A stretch of 43,537 nucleotides of DNA from Cesiribacter sp. SM1 (GTDB lineage Bacteria > Bacteroidota > Bacteroidia > Cytophagales > Cyclobacteriaceae): NCBI RefSeq assembly GCF_020178975.1, contig NZ_JAHXBU010000014.1:1-43537 (forward strand), given 5' to 3'. Shown here piece after piece: positions 1-8,735 of the stretch. Positions within the stretch are counted from its first letter, which is position 1. Each line of letters starts with the position of its first letter. The notes under the pieces were generated by a model. It was given only the letters and a program-made list of their open reading frames with translations. It did not search any database and was not told where the DNA came from. Both the position numbers and the translations under genes were made by a program.

Positions 1-121
1 CTAATTCCGGCCTTGAATCTGCTAAAAACAAAGGCGGCCCCATAGTTCACCCGGGCTCTTTTTCTCTCTCCTAAAATAGGACTTTCCCTATAATATTCTC
101 AAGCACTAATCTAAAGGGCGG

Positions 122-530
122 CCCCGTTTTGCTCACTTTAAACACCTTGCACATCCTCTCAACAGGAAATCTGAAGCTGTAGGTGCTTATGAACCTGTAG
201 ATTTCCCGTCTCCCCTGGAGAAGATGCTTACCGCGGCGGCGGCCGTGGCCTTTTTTAAGATGTCCCGCTCCATTTCCACATCCCGAAGCTGTTTCTTCAA
301 CCTTGCTATTTCTGCCTCTTCGGGAGTCTGTTTAGGCCTGTCATTACCAGGGAAACTCTTCTGGGGGTGAGCTTTGTACTCTCTTCTCCATTTATAAATT
401 AGATCGGCAGTGATACCCAATTCTTCGGCAAGCTTGGAGATATCGTCTCTTTGCAGGCTAAGTTCAACCGGGCCGCGGCGGCAGCCATCTGTTTGAACTC
501 CCTATCATACTGTCTTCTCTGCTTTGACAT
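122..530 (-). mobile_element. IS3-family insertion sequence remnant (orfA and start of orfB)
   Basis: OrfA starts at 530 (MSKQRRQYDREFKQM) and shows the IS3 helix-turn-helix/leucine-zipper pattern: GITADLIYKWRREY, then RLKKQLRDVEMERDILKKA, then SIFSRGDGK. About 14 extra GC-rich bases (near 469-482) put the rest of orfA out of frame. A second GC-rich insert (near 232-246) adds five residues (TAAAA) inside the usual KKAVSIF stretch. An orfB-like start, FISTYSFRFPVERMCKVFKVSKTG-like, is readable at 122-193 and then stops matching at another GC-rich block. The catalytic DDE part is absent, so the element cannot transpose by itself. No terminal inverted repeats were identified. Confidence 0.75.
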
Positions 531-618
531 GAGTGTTAAGTTAATGGTTTTGGCTTAACTCTCTGTCCACTCAAATGTAGCAGGTTCAAGATCACTAAGA
601 TCTTCAAAAGAATGTCTT

Positions 619-1596
619 TTAGCCTGCCAGATTGAATCCACCGATAACTTCGATACTTTCTCCTTCCGCTTCCTTCTGGGCAATCATAAGTGCCATAAAG
701 GTAAACCAGTCGTAGCTGTTGGGGTCCTGTACCTCATCCTGAGCAGCATTGTGCTGTTCCAGATAGATCCTGGTGGACAGGAAATCAACGAGTACCCCCT
801 TAAGGAACCTGTCTCTGTAGTCCTTATTCACTTCCTTCATCGGGAAGAAAAACCGGATTCCTTTTTCCTGCGAAACCTCCAGCACGATTTTCTGGTCTTC
901 CGGGCCATGCAGGATAAAAGTAGCAGGGGCTTCCGGCAGCTTCATTCTTGTCAGCTCCTGCTCCTCCCTGATCCTGGTTTGCCTGATCAGGTAGCCCAGC
1001 AGATACGTTTCATAGCCCCTGAAAACCTCGTACAGTTTCTTCAATAAATCGCAGGTTTCAGATTGGGAGAACTGCTCCTCCGCTCCCTTCCACCACATGG
1101 CATACTCACCTGATAGTTTAGCGTCTTTTTCCACCCGCAGGTCGGCTAGTTGAAAGGGCTCAATGATCTTCTTGGGCTGGTAACCTTCATAGATCGGAAT
1201 GGCGCTGAAGTAAATCAGGTTAGGGTACTTGGTCCTGCCTACCTGATTCTGAAGATCTTTGTATTTAAGCAGGTCTTCTTCATTGTATATGAAATACAGA
1301 GTGTAAGCTTCCTGCCCGATGTTCAGCACCACGGGTACCGTGAGTGCGCCTTCTTCCAGAAGCGATACATACATCACCGAATAACGAAAGCTCTGCTTAC
1401 GACTTTCCGCTTGCTTCTGAAACTCAGTGATTGCAATAATCCCGTCCACCCGCACTTTTCCTGTTATCCCCAGCTCGATTTTAGCAAAGCCAAAGTCCTC
1501 TGCATTTGTCAGAAAGTGGTTCTGATCCTTTTTAGGAGGAGCCGCTACACCTGTTTTGTCCGCATGCCTGCCTCTAAAGAAATCGAAAATCCCCAT
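619..1596 (-). CDS. Hypothetical protein, about 325 residues
   Basis: I do not recognise a family. The chosen start is the ATG at 1596 (MGIFDFFRGRH). The frame is open 34 codons further upstream, but that stretch does not look like a natural N-terminus. The protein is mixed hydrophilic/hydrophobic with no signal peptide or clear membrane segment. It begins with a short GIFDFF motif often seen in small cytoplasmic Bacteroidota proteins. The middle is aromatic-rich (YFIYNEEDLLKYKDL, NLIYFSAIPIYEGYQ) and the C-terminal part is charged (EGESIEVIGGFNL). It stands alone on the minus strand next to an IS remnant, so context gives no functional hint. Coding potential is good over the whole length. 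Confidence 0.7.
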   Translation of the reverse strand: MGIFDFFRGRHADKTGVAAPPKKDQNHFLTNAEDFGFAKIELGITGKVRVDGIIAITEFQKQAESRKQSFRYSVMYVSLLEEGALTVPVVLNIGQEAYTLYFIYNEEDLLKYKDLQNQVGRTKYPNLIYFSAIPIYEGYQPKKIIEPFQLADLRVEKDAKLSGEYAMWWKGAEEQFSQSETCDLLKKLYEVFRGYETYLLGYLIRQTRIREEQELTRMKLPEAPATFILHGPEDQKIVLEVSQEKGIRFFFPMKEVNKDYRDRFLKGVLVDFLSTRIYLEQHNAAQDEVQDPNSYDWFTFMALMIAQKEAEGESIEVIGGFNLAG

Positions 1597-1698
1597 ATTG
1601 ATATTAAATCTTAGTGTTTGTTCCTGGTATGTTCTCAAATAGGCTGATGTGCACAAAGAGCTGCGCAGCTGCTCTTTGACAGGCCCTGTCAGGAGCAT

Positions 1699-2179
1699 CG
1701 AAGGTAAATGCTTTCTGGCCTGCCGACAAGCTATAATAGAGCATTATCTTACAACGTTTGTTGTTATGAAGGTTTTCTCAAAAGCGGTGACTGCTATCAA
1801 AAGCAGCCCTGCATATGAACAGGCTGTCTGTTATTTCCTCTAGTTTCTAAATCGACAGTTGATCCTTAAGTGCCCGATGTTCAGCTTAGACGAAGATCAA
1901 TCCATCGAAAAAAGCGCCTCATACAGATGTTTAAATTGCCTTTTTCCTGTTAACAAAGTCTATGAAGCACCACCATAAAAGATTGCCCTAGCTGGTTGAC
2001 AGGATTCAATAAGAGGTGTGCTTGCTATAAACTGAACTACTTCCTGGAGAGCTTTCTTTTTCCTTGGTTATAATATTAACTTCTCATATAGAACCTTAAT
2101 TAATCGGCGGCATTTATAGCTGAAGCAGCTTCCTGAGCATCAATTTTGCATATTAATCTCCTTCAGCGGTTAAAAGGAA
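1699..2179. other. Intergenic stretch with no supported gene
   Basis: Both strands carry only short frames without protein-like composition. It lies between the start side of the 619-1596 gene and a minus-strand terminator at 2180-2203. Confidence 0.5.
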
Positions 2180-2203
2180 AAGCCCAGCTAAAAAGCCGAG
2201 CTT
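2180..2203 (-). terminator. Rho-independent terminator, minus strand
   Basis: On the minus strand the arms AAGCTCGGCT and AGCTGGGCTT pair over 10 positions with two G-U wobbles around a four-base T loop, followed by TTTTCCTTTT. The wobbles would be C-A mismatches on the other strand, so the signal is specific to minus-strand transcription. It lies 44 bases beyond the end of the gene remnant at 2247-2530. Confidence 0.65.
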
Positions 2204-2246
2204 CTCGTGTGGGGGGATAGGAATTACGTTTAATAAGCTTCAGTAT

Positions 2247-2530
2247 TTAACAGCAGTTAGGCAGTTTTATATCATTGAATAAGCCCATTTTCCTAGACAG
2301 TTCTGCTCTTATACAAGCTAGTCTTATTTTTTTTAAAGTATGTTTATTGTAAAACTCAACCAATTCCTCAACATGGGAAATCTCTCATTCTTTAGCCTCT
2401 ATGCGCGCCACCAGATCAGGGTGGTCACTGAAGTATTCGCTGGCGTATCTTCTAAGTTTCTTGTCTTCGCCAACACCTACAAGGCCAGAGTCTGGCAGAC
2501 CTGTGTATGGTATCCGGGACAGGCACTTTA
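2247..2530 (-). pseudogene. 3' remnant of an unidentified gene with an in-frame stop
   Basis: One minus-strand frame reads protein-like sequence across an internal TGA at 2385-2387. Before it: RIPYTGLPDSGLVGVGEDKK and YASEYFSDHPDLVARIEAKE. After it: EISHVEELVEFYNKH and a basic tail ending at a TAA at 2247-2249. The pattern of charged residues, DHPDLVARIE and VEELVEFYNKH, resembles the C-termini of various Bacteroidota proteins, but I cannot name the family. A TAG directly upstream removes any start codon. The terminator at 2180-2203 fits the end of a formerly expressed gene. Confidence 0.45.
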
Positions 2531-2628
2531 GCTAATGAGTTTAATCAAAACTCTGAGGCTAGTGTGGAGAACTGTCGGGAGAGTATAGAAACCTTGGGTC
2601 GGGAGGAATAAGGTATATTCAAAAAAAG

Positions 2629-2650
2629 AGGAGGTCAACTTTGACCTCCT
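2629..2650 (-). terminator. Rho-independent terminator, minus strand
   Basis: AGGAGGTCAA and its exact complement TTGACCTCCT are separated by two bases (effectively an 8-bp stem with a 6-base loop). On the minus strand the stem is followed by CTTTTTTTG. It is the first terminator downstream of the T9SS-sorted protein gene ending at 2865. Confidence 0.7.
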
Positions 2651-2702
2651 ACATAATTTTGGCCAGGTAGTGCTTTGGCAGCCGTTAATGGTAAATCACG
2701 AT

Positions 2703-2864
2703 CTAATTCGAAAGGTCGCTTATCGAAACCTCTGGTCCAAGGCTGTAAAATACACAGAAAGGCTTTTTCTTATCTTCCTCATAAGGTAGTCCCTGCATTT
2801 CTATCGCTATACAAAATTTGGCAGGCCCTCCTGATGTGGTTGTGATAACCCTCACTTCAGGCCT
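2703..2864 (-). pseudogene. Protein-like frame directly after the T9SS gene stop
   Basis: The reading frame of the gene ending at 2865 stays open after its TAA for about 53 codons, to a TAG at 2703-2705. It reads like protein (PEVRVITTTSGGPAKFCIA, IEMQGLPYEEDKKKPFCVFY). The gene itself already ends naturally in a sorting domain, so this is more likely a leftover of another gene or a short downstream gene starting at an internal ATG than a readthrough extension. No family recognised. Confidence 0.25.
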
Positions 2865-5222
2865 TTACTGTTTTATCAACCTTTGCGTAATCACATCACC
2901 TTTTGAAGTAGTGGTTCTTATCAGGTATATCCCCCTGTCAAGGTGGGAGATGTCAACTTGATCCTGCTTTGTTTCAAGCACTGGCTGGCCTGTCATTGTA
3001 TAAATTTTAATGGTTTCAACTTCCGTTTCGGGATCTTTTAAATCAACCTCAATATGACTACTGGCAGGGTTTGGATAAAGATTAACATGCTCCGCCTGCA
3101 GAACAGCTGCAGCATTGGGCTTTACAGGCTTGTTCTTTGGTTTCGAAGGAGCAGCTATGTTGATCGGATATTTTACAATACCCAGGTGACTAGTCGCCAT
3201 GTACACCTCCATGCCTGTCTCACTAAAGCTAAAATCAATTTCAGACGTCCAGGTGTAGGCTAGTTGCGCTGTTGTTATTGATGTCCACTCAGCACCCCCG
3301 TCTAAGCTATAGAAAAGCCTGAGTTCTGTGCCATCTGCGGTATGGGTGCCAGCAATAATCTGACCTTCTATCAGGGGGGAGTAACGCACCCTTTGTGCAT
3401 CTGACCCTTCCAGGATTGGCACCCAATGTGCTGCACCATCTTTACTTAAAAACAAGCCCTTGCTGGTTGCGATGATCAGCTCCTTTTCATCAAATGGATT
3501 TTGAGCCAGGTCCCAGACAACATCCATTTCCGGATGCAGACTTTCGAGTCCAGTAGTCCTGGCTTCCCAGCTTACTCCGTCATCGGTTGATTTGAATACT
3601 GTATTTCCTTTTGAAACAAATACTTCTTTAGGGTTGGTACTAGAGAAGCTAATGCCTGATATAACACCTGGCGCTTCAGTAATCCACACCTCTTCATAGT
3701 AGATGTTTGCCTTATCACTTATATCTATTTTATACAGACTACTGCTATCTCCCAGGCGCAGGGAAGCCCAATAAACTGCTGACGATCCCGGCACCTTCAC
3801 CACCTTTTGTAACCCTGAAGCAAAGCCTGTCAGCACAGGATGCAGCGTAGCACCATAATCATCGCTGTAATACAATTCTGCGGAGGTAAAGCCATTGCCA
3901 GGAGTGAAGACAAAAACACTGCCTGGTATTGCAGGATCAGGTGCAAACTCATATTTCCTGTTCATAAATGTCCAAACCGGCTGCAGGTTATAGGCTTTTG
4001 TTTCTTGCGAAGTAAGGTTCTTAACAAGATAGCCTCCCTGGCTGGCATAATACATTACTTCAGAACTGCCATGATCGGCAACAGCAAGGCTGGTAACATT
4101 GTAAAACGGATTCTCCACCTGCACAAAATCCTCACCAGCATTTTGGGCGCAGATCGGGTAAACATCTGAAGTGATAAATACCTGACTGCTGTTATAGGGA
4201 TTGATGGAGAGGCTTATGCCCCCATAATAAGTGGAAGAGTTTTCAGGGAAAACAGTACTGTTCCAGGTGGCACCGCCGTCTCTACTTTTCAAAATTTCAT
4301 TCTCTTCAAGCACCCAGACTGTTTTAGTGTCTTTCGGGTCAAACTTAATATCGATTGTATTATCGGTAATGTAGTTTGACCAGTTAACAACACCTTTGTT
4401 CCAGGTTTCTCCCCCATCCATGGAGCGGTAGAGGGCTTCTTCATGGATGCCAAAGGTTATTCCAGTACCAATGATGATCTCATCCGCATTGGCTGGATTA
4501 AAAGCTATCGGATTTAAAATAATACCGTTCAACTTTTCATTCCAGGTATTGCCTGCATCGGTGGAAATCAGGAGCCCTCCATCTACGTCTTCAGGACCAT
4601 GGGATCTGGCAAGAAATAATGTAGTGGGGTTATTCGGGTGTATAGCAACATTGTTGATGTGGGTACGGCCAAAATTTTCATTGAAGTAAACTTCTTTCCA
4701 ATTCTTACCTCCATTTGTGGTGTAAAACACCTGTGTGTAGAGCACCAGGTCGTAAAGAAAGGAGGTGTGCATCAAGATATGCCTGCCTGTATGGTCAAAA
4801 ATGCTATAGGAGTCTATTGCAGGATCAAAGGCCAGGTTAGGCGCTGCATGCTGTTTGCTGATTCGGTTGGAGGCCAGGTGCAGTAAATAAAGTCCGTTTA
4901 GATTTCCATCGGGAGCATCCTTTGAATTGCTTACAACAAAAGAGAGCGCTTTATCGCCTGGTACAATTTTCAAGTCACTGATGCTGGCGCCGCTGTAGGG
5001 AAAAACATATAGTATATCCCAAGTCTTTCCATTATCTCTGGATACCAGGATCTGGTTTGAGTTCGTGAGGGCATAGACTTTATTTTCTATTTTGTTATCA
5101 TAGGTGATATGGTAGAGCCTGCCCAGTTCAGGTGTTGCCTCGAAACTGAATTGCGCATGTGATGTAAGGATGAGGGAAAAAAGGCCTGCCAGTAATAGGG
5201 TAAAGAATTTTGCCATTTTCAT
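2865..5222 (-). CDS. Secreted BNR/VPS10-like repeat protein with T9SS type A sorting domain
   Basis: A 785-residue exported protein. Residues 1-23 form a signal peptide (KFFTLLLAGLFSLILTSHAQ). The body contains repeated sialidase/BNR Asp-box-type motifs (SRDNGKTWD, TTNGGKNWKE, STDAGNTWNE, SMDGGETWNKG, SRDGGATWNS, STDDGVSWEA), as in Ycf48-like and VPS10-like beta-propellers. The last 75 residues match the Por/type IX secretion C-terminal domain: LYPNPASSHIEV, IKIYTMTGQPVLE, LDRGIYLIR. The protein is therefore expected to be moved across the outer membrane by T9SS and attached or released at the surface. A hydrolytic activity cannot be claimed: the repeats make a propeller scaffold, and sialidase catalytic residues were not identified. 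Upstream lies a membrane TPR/HTH regulator in the same direction, 101 bases away. Confidence 0.85.
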   Translation of the reverse strand: MKMAKFFTLLLAGLFSLILTSHAQFSFEATPELGRLYHITYDNKIENKVYALTNSNQILVSRDNGKTWDILYVFPYSGASISDLKIVPGDKALSFVVSNSKDAPDGNLNGLYLLHLASNRISKQHAAPNLAFDPAIDSYSIFDHTGRHILMHTSFLYDLVLYTQVFYTTNGGKNWKEVYFNENFGRTHINNVAIHPNNPTTLFLARSHGPEDVDGGLLISTDAGNTWNEKLNGIILNPIAFNPANADEIIIGTGITFGIHEEALYRSMDGGETWNKGVVNWSNYITDNTIDIKFDPKDTKTVWVLEENEILKSRDGGATWNSTVFPENSSTYYGGISLSINPYNSSQVFITSDVYPICAQNAGEDFVQVENPFYNVTSLAVADHGSSEVMYYASQGGYLVKNLTSQETKAYNLQPVWTFMNRKYEFAPDPAIPGSVFVFTPGNGFTSAELYYSDDYGATLHPVLTGFASGLQKVVKVPGSSAVYWASLRLGDSSSLYKIDISDKANIYYEEVWITEAPGVISGISFSSTNPKEVFVSKGNTVFKSTDDGVSWEARTTGLESLHPEMDVVWDLAQNPFDEKELIIATSKGLFLSKDGAAHWVPILEGSDAQRVRYSPLIEGQIIAGTHTADGTELRLFYSLDGGAEWTSITTAQLAYTWTSEIDFSFSETGMEVYMATSHLGIVKYPINIAAPSKPKNKPVKPNAAAVLQAEHVNLYPNPASSHIEVDLKDPETEVETIKIYTMTGQPVLETKQDQVDISHLDRGIYLIRTTTSKGDVITQRLIKQ

Positions 5223-5323
5223 AAAAATTTGTTTTACTAAATCTTCAAATTAAGAGCGGGATCATAGCAAAACACAGGCGGAAAAAGTGTGACATTACAC
5301 CGGACAATGTGTGATCTGATGTT

Positions 5324-6991
5324 TCAGAACCTTGAAATGTATTCGTAAAGATCCACATTTTCAGGTAGTTCCATTTTTTTACTTATCCGCTCTTTACGCT
5401 TTCTGCAGGCATCAGTGGTAATATTGAGCATCGCTGAAATTTCTTTGTTGCTTAGGTTCATGAAAATGTAGGGAATGAACCGCATGTCGTTGGCAGTAAG
5501 GGAGGGGTGTTTCTCCTTCAGGGTATTCAGGAAGCCACTGTTCACTTCTTCAAAATGTGTCACAAAGCTATTCCATTCTTTATCAGGCTTGAGGTGTTGT
5601 TTTAAATCTTTCACATGTCTAAGTAAATCCATATCCTTTGCCAGTTCTTTAGACTTTGACAGATCCTCAATAATCTCTTCTATCAGTTGATTACGTGCAG
5701 AAAGGTGCAAGGCTTTGGTTGATAGTTTGCGGTTTCTGCTCTCTATTTCATTTTTGAGCCGCTCCTGCTCCAGCATGGCAAGTGCTTCCTGTTCCTTTAT
5801 CTGCTTTTCCAGGAGGAGTTTCTGGCTTTTCTGGTTCTCCAGTTCCAGTTCTGCTATTTTCCGGCCTTTTTCAGCAATAGTCCTGTTTTGCCTGTGTTTA
5901 ACCGAACGGTTATACAGGCCCCACCCGATAAAGCCCGCTATCAGAACGGCGATTGCCATAAGGGAATAAAAAAGCTTTCGCTCGTTATGGAGGCGTGACT
6001 GGTTTAGCCTCAGCTGATGCTGGTAATTCTGTAACTCAAATTTAACACGTGCATTTTCAAAGGCACGGCCATTCTTGATATGGTTTAACTGTGCCTGTAG
6101 ATGCAGGATTGAATCTTTTGCCTGTAGGGCTAAATCATACGCCTTGCTCTTCTGGTAAATATTGGCTAGAACTTCATAAATAGCCAGGCTATTTTCAGGG
6201 CTGTTGTGGCTGTGGAAGGCCTTTCTGGCGTATAGAACTGCCTGCTCATAGTTGTTTTCTGCCAGATAGGCCTTGGCCAGCAATACCAACATCTCCAGTT
6301 TGTTTTCAGGATGATCAAGTTGTTCAGCTTCTGCTAAAAGCATTTTTGCAAGGCTAACTGCTTCTGCATAATTTTCCTCCAGCAAATAATTTTCAGCCAA
6401 TGCTCCCCTGGCATCGAGTAATGTTCTGGGATGTTCCTGAAGAAGAGAAACAGCTTCCTTCAGAAATGCTCTTGCCTGTTGTAGTTTAGCCGTTTTATTG
6501 CATACAATTCCCAGGTTGATGGCATAAAAACCGGTCTGTGTATGTGCCTCATTTTCCCTGGAAATCTTGTAGGCTCTTTCAAAGTACTCAGTGGCTTTTA
6601 CAAAGTTCTTTTCTTTGGAATAGAGCACTGCTATGTTATTCAGAACAATCATCTCGTGCTTCGCCTCCAGTTCCCGAACAGCAAGTGTATAGGCTTCAAG
6701 GTAAAAATTCAGGGCTTCTCCATAATCAAACATAGCATAGTAGGTAAGCCCTATGTTATTAAGGGCCAGAAACTGCTGTTCATGCCATTTGTTTGTTTCT
6801 GCTTGCAACCTGGCCTCCTCTAACTGTTCAAGGGCTTTAACATAATCCTGGTGCTGCATTGCCTGAATACCAGATCTGATGAGTGTATCGCAAGCTGCTC
6901 TACTAATGGCATATACCTGGATGTTTGAAAACAAAACGAAAAACAATAATAGCAGGCGAAACCCTGCCTTGTGACATATGGATGTGTACAT
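5324..6991 (-). CDS. Membrane-anchored TPR protein with C-terminal LuxR-like helix-turn-helix
   Basis: 555 residues. An N-terminal signal/anchor (FRLLLLFFVLFSNIQVYA) is followed by about seven TPR units up to residue 300 (e.g. ALNNIGLTYYAMFDYGEALN, ATEYFERAYKISREN). A transmembrane helix follows (YSLMAIAVLIAGFIGWGLYN), then a long coiled coil rich in E, K and Q, and a C-terminal HTH-like region (LTANDMRFIPYIFMNLSNKEISAMLN, TTDACRKRKERISKKM). This periplasmic-TPR/TM/cytoplasmic-HTH architecture is common in Bacteroidota and is thought to couple envelope signals to transcription. It is the neighbour upstream of the T9SS-sorted propeller protein and may regulate it, but that is inference from position only. 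Confidence 0.8.
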   Translation of the reverse strand: MYTSICHKAGFRLLLLFFVLFSNIQVYAISRAACDTLIRSGIQAMQHQDYVKALEQLEEARLQAETNKWHEQQFLALNNIGLTYYAMFDYGEALNFYLEAYTLAVRELEAKHEMIVLNNIAVLYSKEKNFVKATEYFERAYKISRENEAHTQTGFYAINLGIVCNKTAKLQQARAFLKEAVSLLQEHPRTLLDARGALAENYLLEENYAEAVSLAKMLLAEAEQLDHPENKLEMLVLLAKAYLAENNYEQAVLYARKAFHSHNSPENSLAIYEVLANIYQKSKAYDLALQAKDSILHLQAQLNHIKNGRAFENARVKFELQNYQHQLRLNQSRLHNERKLFYSLMAIAVLIAGFIGWGLYNRSVKHRQNRTIAEKGRKIAELELENQKSQKLLLEKQIKEQEALAMLEQERLKNEIESRNRKLSTKALHLSARNQLIEEIIEDLSKSKELAKDMDLLRHVKDLKQHLKPDKEWNSFVTHFEEVNSGFLNTLKEKHPSLTANDMRFIPYIFMNLSNKEISAMLNITTDACRKRKERISKKMELPENVDLYEYISRF

Positions 6992-7724
6992 GAAAAATCA
7001 CTACTTATGTTTAGCGCTACAATTAAACTTACATCTGCGCTCCATTCAAGTTTCTTCTCCACTTTTGCATGTAAAGAATTATAAGAAAGGTGTCAATCTC
7101 TCTATATCGTTGCAGCTGCTTACACGTGCACCATTATATGGTATGGACTTGGCGGTAGAAGCCCCTTCTGAATGGGGATTGCACGTAAAACCTATAGCCG
7201 CTCTCCCTGCAACGGAACCCGAAGTGGGGAAAGAGCGAAGATTCGATGTAATCCCCCTTTTAATCTCCAGATAGAGAAGGGTATTGTGCTCCAGGCGGTA
7301 CATCTCTAGGGGAAACAATACCTTGAGGGCGTACGCCTCAAAAGACAGCCTTTCACAAAGGATCCCGGCTTTCTCAATTCCATTTAAAGGCTTTTAAACT
7401 TCATCCTCACCCCTTGAACATGGCTCCTCTTGCAACTGTGTTACAGAAGGTTACTGTTAATACAAAGAATTGTGCCTCACCTTCATAATTATGCTTACAT
7501 CATCAAGGTGTTTCCCGCAACACTATCTTAGAAAGCAAAATAAGCAAATAGAAGTCGCACAACAATTATCAATATTTTTCTCTATGGCCAAACAGCTGAC
7601 GTTTCAGGTCTATTTGGCCAGCACCTATTTACTGCCTTTGGCCTGTTTGAGAAAATAGTTACACATTTACCTATGTTTGTAAGGAGGCTACCATATGACT
7701 TAGGAACTTCATTACTCCCAGAAG
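6992..7724. other. Long intergenic stretch without a supported gene
   Basis: Short frames occur on both strands (e.g. 7079-7318 minus) but none has convincing protein composition. A near-perfect palindrome, TTGAG-G-GCGTACGC-CTCAA, lies at 7323-7341. The region adjoins a broken nuclease gene and appears to be decayed DNA. Confidence 0.4.
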
Positions 7725-8227
7725 ATGAAGAATAAAATAAAATTTTTTAAAAAGCCTGCTCCTGATACTTAGCTTCTTACTCTTTGTCAAGGGTGCCTGG
7801 GAGGAAGAAAGCAAGGCTAAAGAAGGTGCAGATTATAATGGCAAAGTTGTTGGTATATCCGATGGTGATACCTTTACCCTTCTGACTACTGATAGGCAGT
7901 CAGAAGGGTAAAGGTATGGGTTTATAGGCAATACCTGAAAGATCAAACCCTTTTGCAGGATGAGCAGAAAGCTAGGAAGATTGAAAAAGTTTGTGGAGTC
8001 TATCAAGCACAGCTCAGGTACCACTTAGGGAATGGAGGAAAGGCAAAAGAAAGGTGAATATTGACGTTGGCTGTGAAAGCTACACACCAAACTTTACCTG
8101 TGGCACTGAGACCAGGTGCGGGCAAATGACCAGCTGCGAAGAGGCAATGTATTACCTGATGGAGTGCAGAGTAATTACACTAGATGGTGACGGGGATGGG
8201 GTGCGGTATGAAGCGCTCTGTAAGTGA
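7725..8227 (+). pseudogene. Thermonuclease (SNase-like) with Cys-rich/Excalibur-like tail, broken
   Basis: Pieces of one secreted nuclease lie in different frames. They are MKNKIKFFK, a signal-peptide core SLLLILSFLLFVKG, the SNase start GKVVGISDGDTFTLLT, the late SNase helix VWVYRQYLKDQTLLQDEQKA, then WRKGKRKV, and a Cys-rich tail FTCGTETRCGQMTSCEEA...LDGDGDGV ending at 8227. The DGDGDG tail resembles the calcium-binding Excalibur motif. Lesions are a frameshift in the A/T run near 7743-7755, loss of the central catalytic part at a perfect inverted repeat (7868-7917), another frameshift near 7985, and replacement of the usual Cys after DGDGDGV (VRYEALC). No functional nuclease is possible. 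Confidence 0.75.
7868..7917. repeat. Perfect 20-bp inverted repeat at a deletion junction
   Basis: ATACCTTTACCCTTCTGACT (7868-7887) is exactly complementary to 7898-7917, with a 10-base loop. It sits where the central SNase coding sequence is missing, so the right arm is probably an inverted copy made during the rearrangement and not a regulatory element. Confidence 0.9.
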
Positions 8228-8286
8228 TTTAAGCTATGATTCGCGACACATTTACACTCCTAAAAACCAAAACCAGTGGCAAATCC

Positions 8287-8517
8287 CTACCTGCAACAAC
8301 ACACTGGAAGATTTTGCAGCATTTGTCTCAACTGATCCTTATACTCCTGGCAACAGAAGGAAAGAATCCTGCAGCAACCCTCATAATCTATTCCAATTAC
8401 CGTGTCTTTATCACATTTGGAGCAGCTCAATCCTTCCAGCATAGGTTTTATCAGAAAATCTCTTATTTGTCTCTGCCTAAGGATCGCTCCGGGATGTTCC
8501 AGAATAAATTTATTCAT
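8287..8517 (-). CDS. Possible small Cys-rich hypothetical protein
   Basis: A 76-codon frame, MNKFILEHPGAILRQRQIRD to a tail with LSCSKCDK, EGCCRIL and SFCCQEYK. The paired Cys residues (CxxC, CC, CC) suggest metal binding if real. A TATATTTG sequence resembling the Bacteroidota -7 element (TAnnTTTG) lies about 55 bases before the ATG on the same strand. It sits between two pseudogenes and may itself be a remnant. No family recognised. Confidence 0.3.
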   Translation of the reverse strand: MNKFILEHPGAILRQRQIRDFLIKPMLEGLSCSKCDKDTVIGIDYEGCCRILSFCCQEYKDQLRQMLQNLPVCCCR

Positions 8518-8735
8518 GACCTAACTACAGCTGATCGGGGAGTTACAAATATAACAACATTTTAACAAAAGACCGCACCTCATCACTTTCGCCGTCATCC
8601 ACCCCATCCTCGCACCAGGTATTGCAGAAACTCCCTACCCTGCAAACGATCGCCTAACTGTTATTGCTCATGGGTTGATTTTATTGGGACACAGCGGGAT
8701 CCTTTGGATATCCAGTGCTTATTTGCCGGGACATG

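Noticed and set aside
2865-5222. Calling the BNR-repeat protein a sialidase
   Set aside because: Asp-box repeats alone define the propeller, and the catalytic Arg triad and Tyr/Glu of sialidases were not identified.
7079-7318. Minus-strand 79-codon frame
   Set aside because: Composition is not protein-like and no motif or neighbour supports it.
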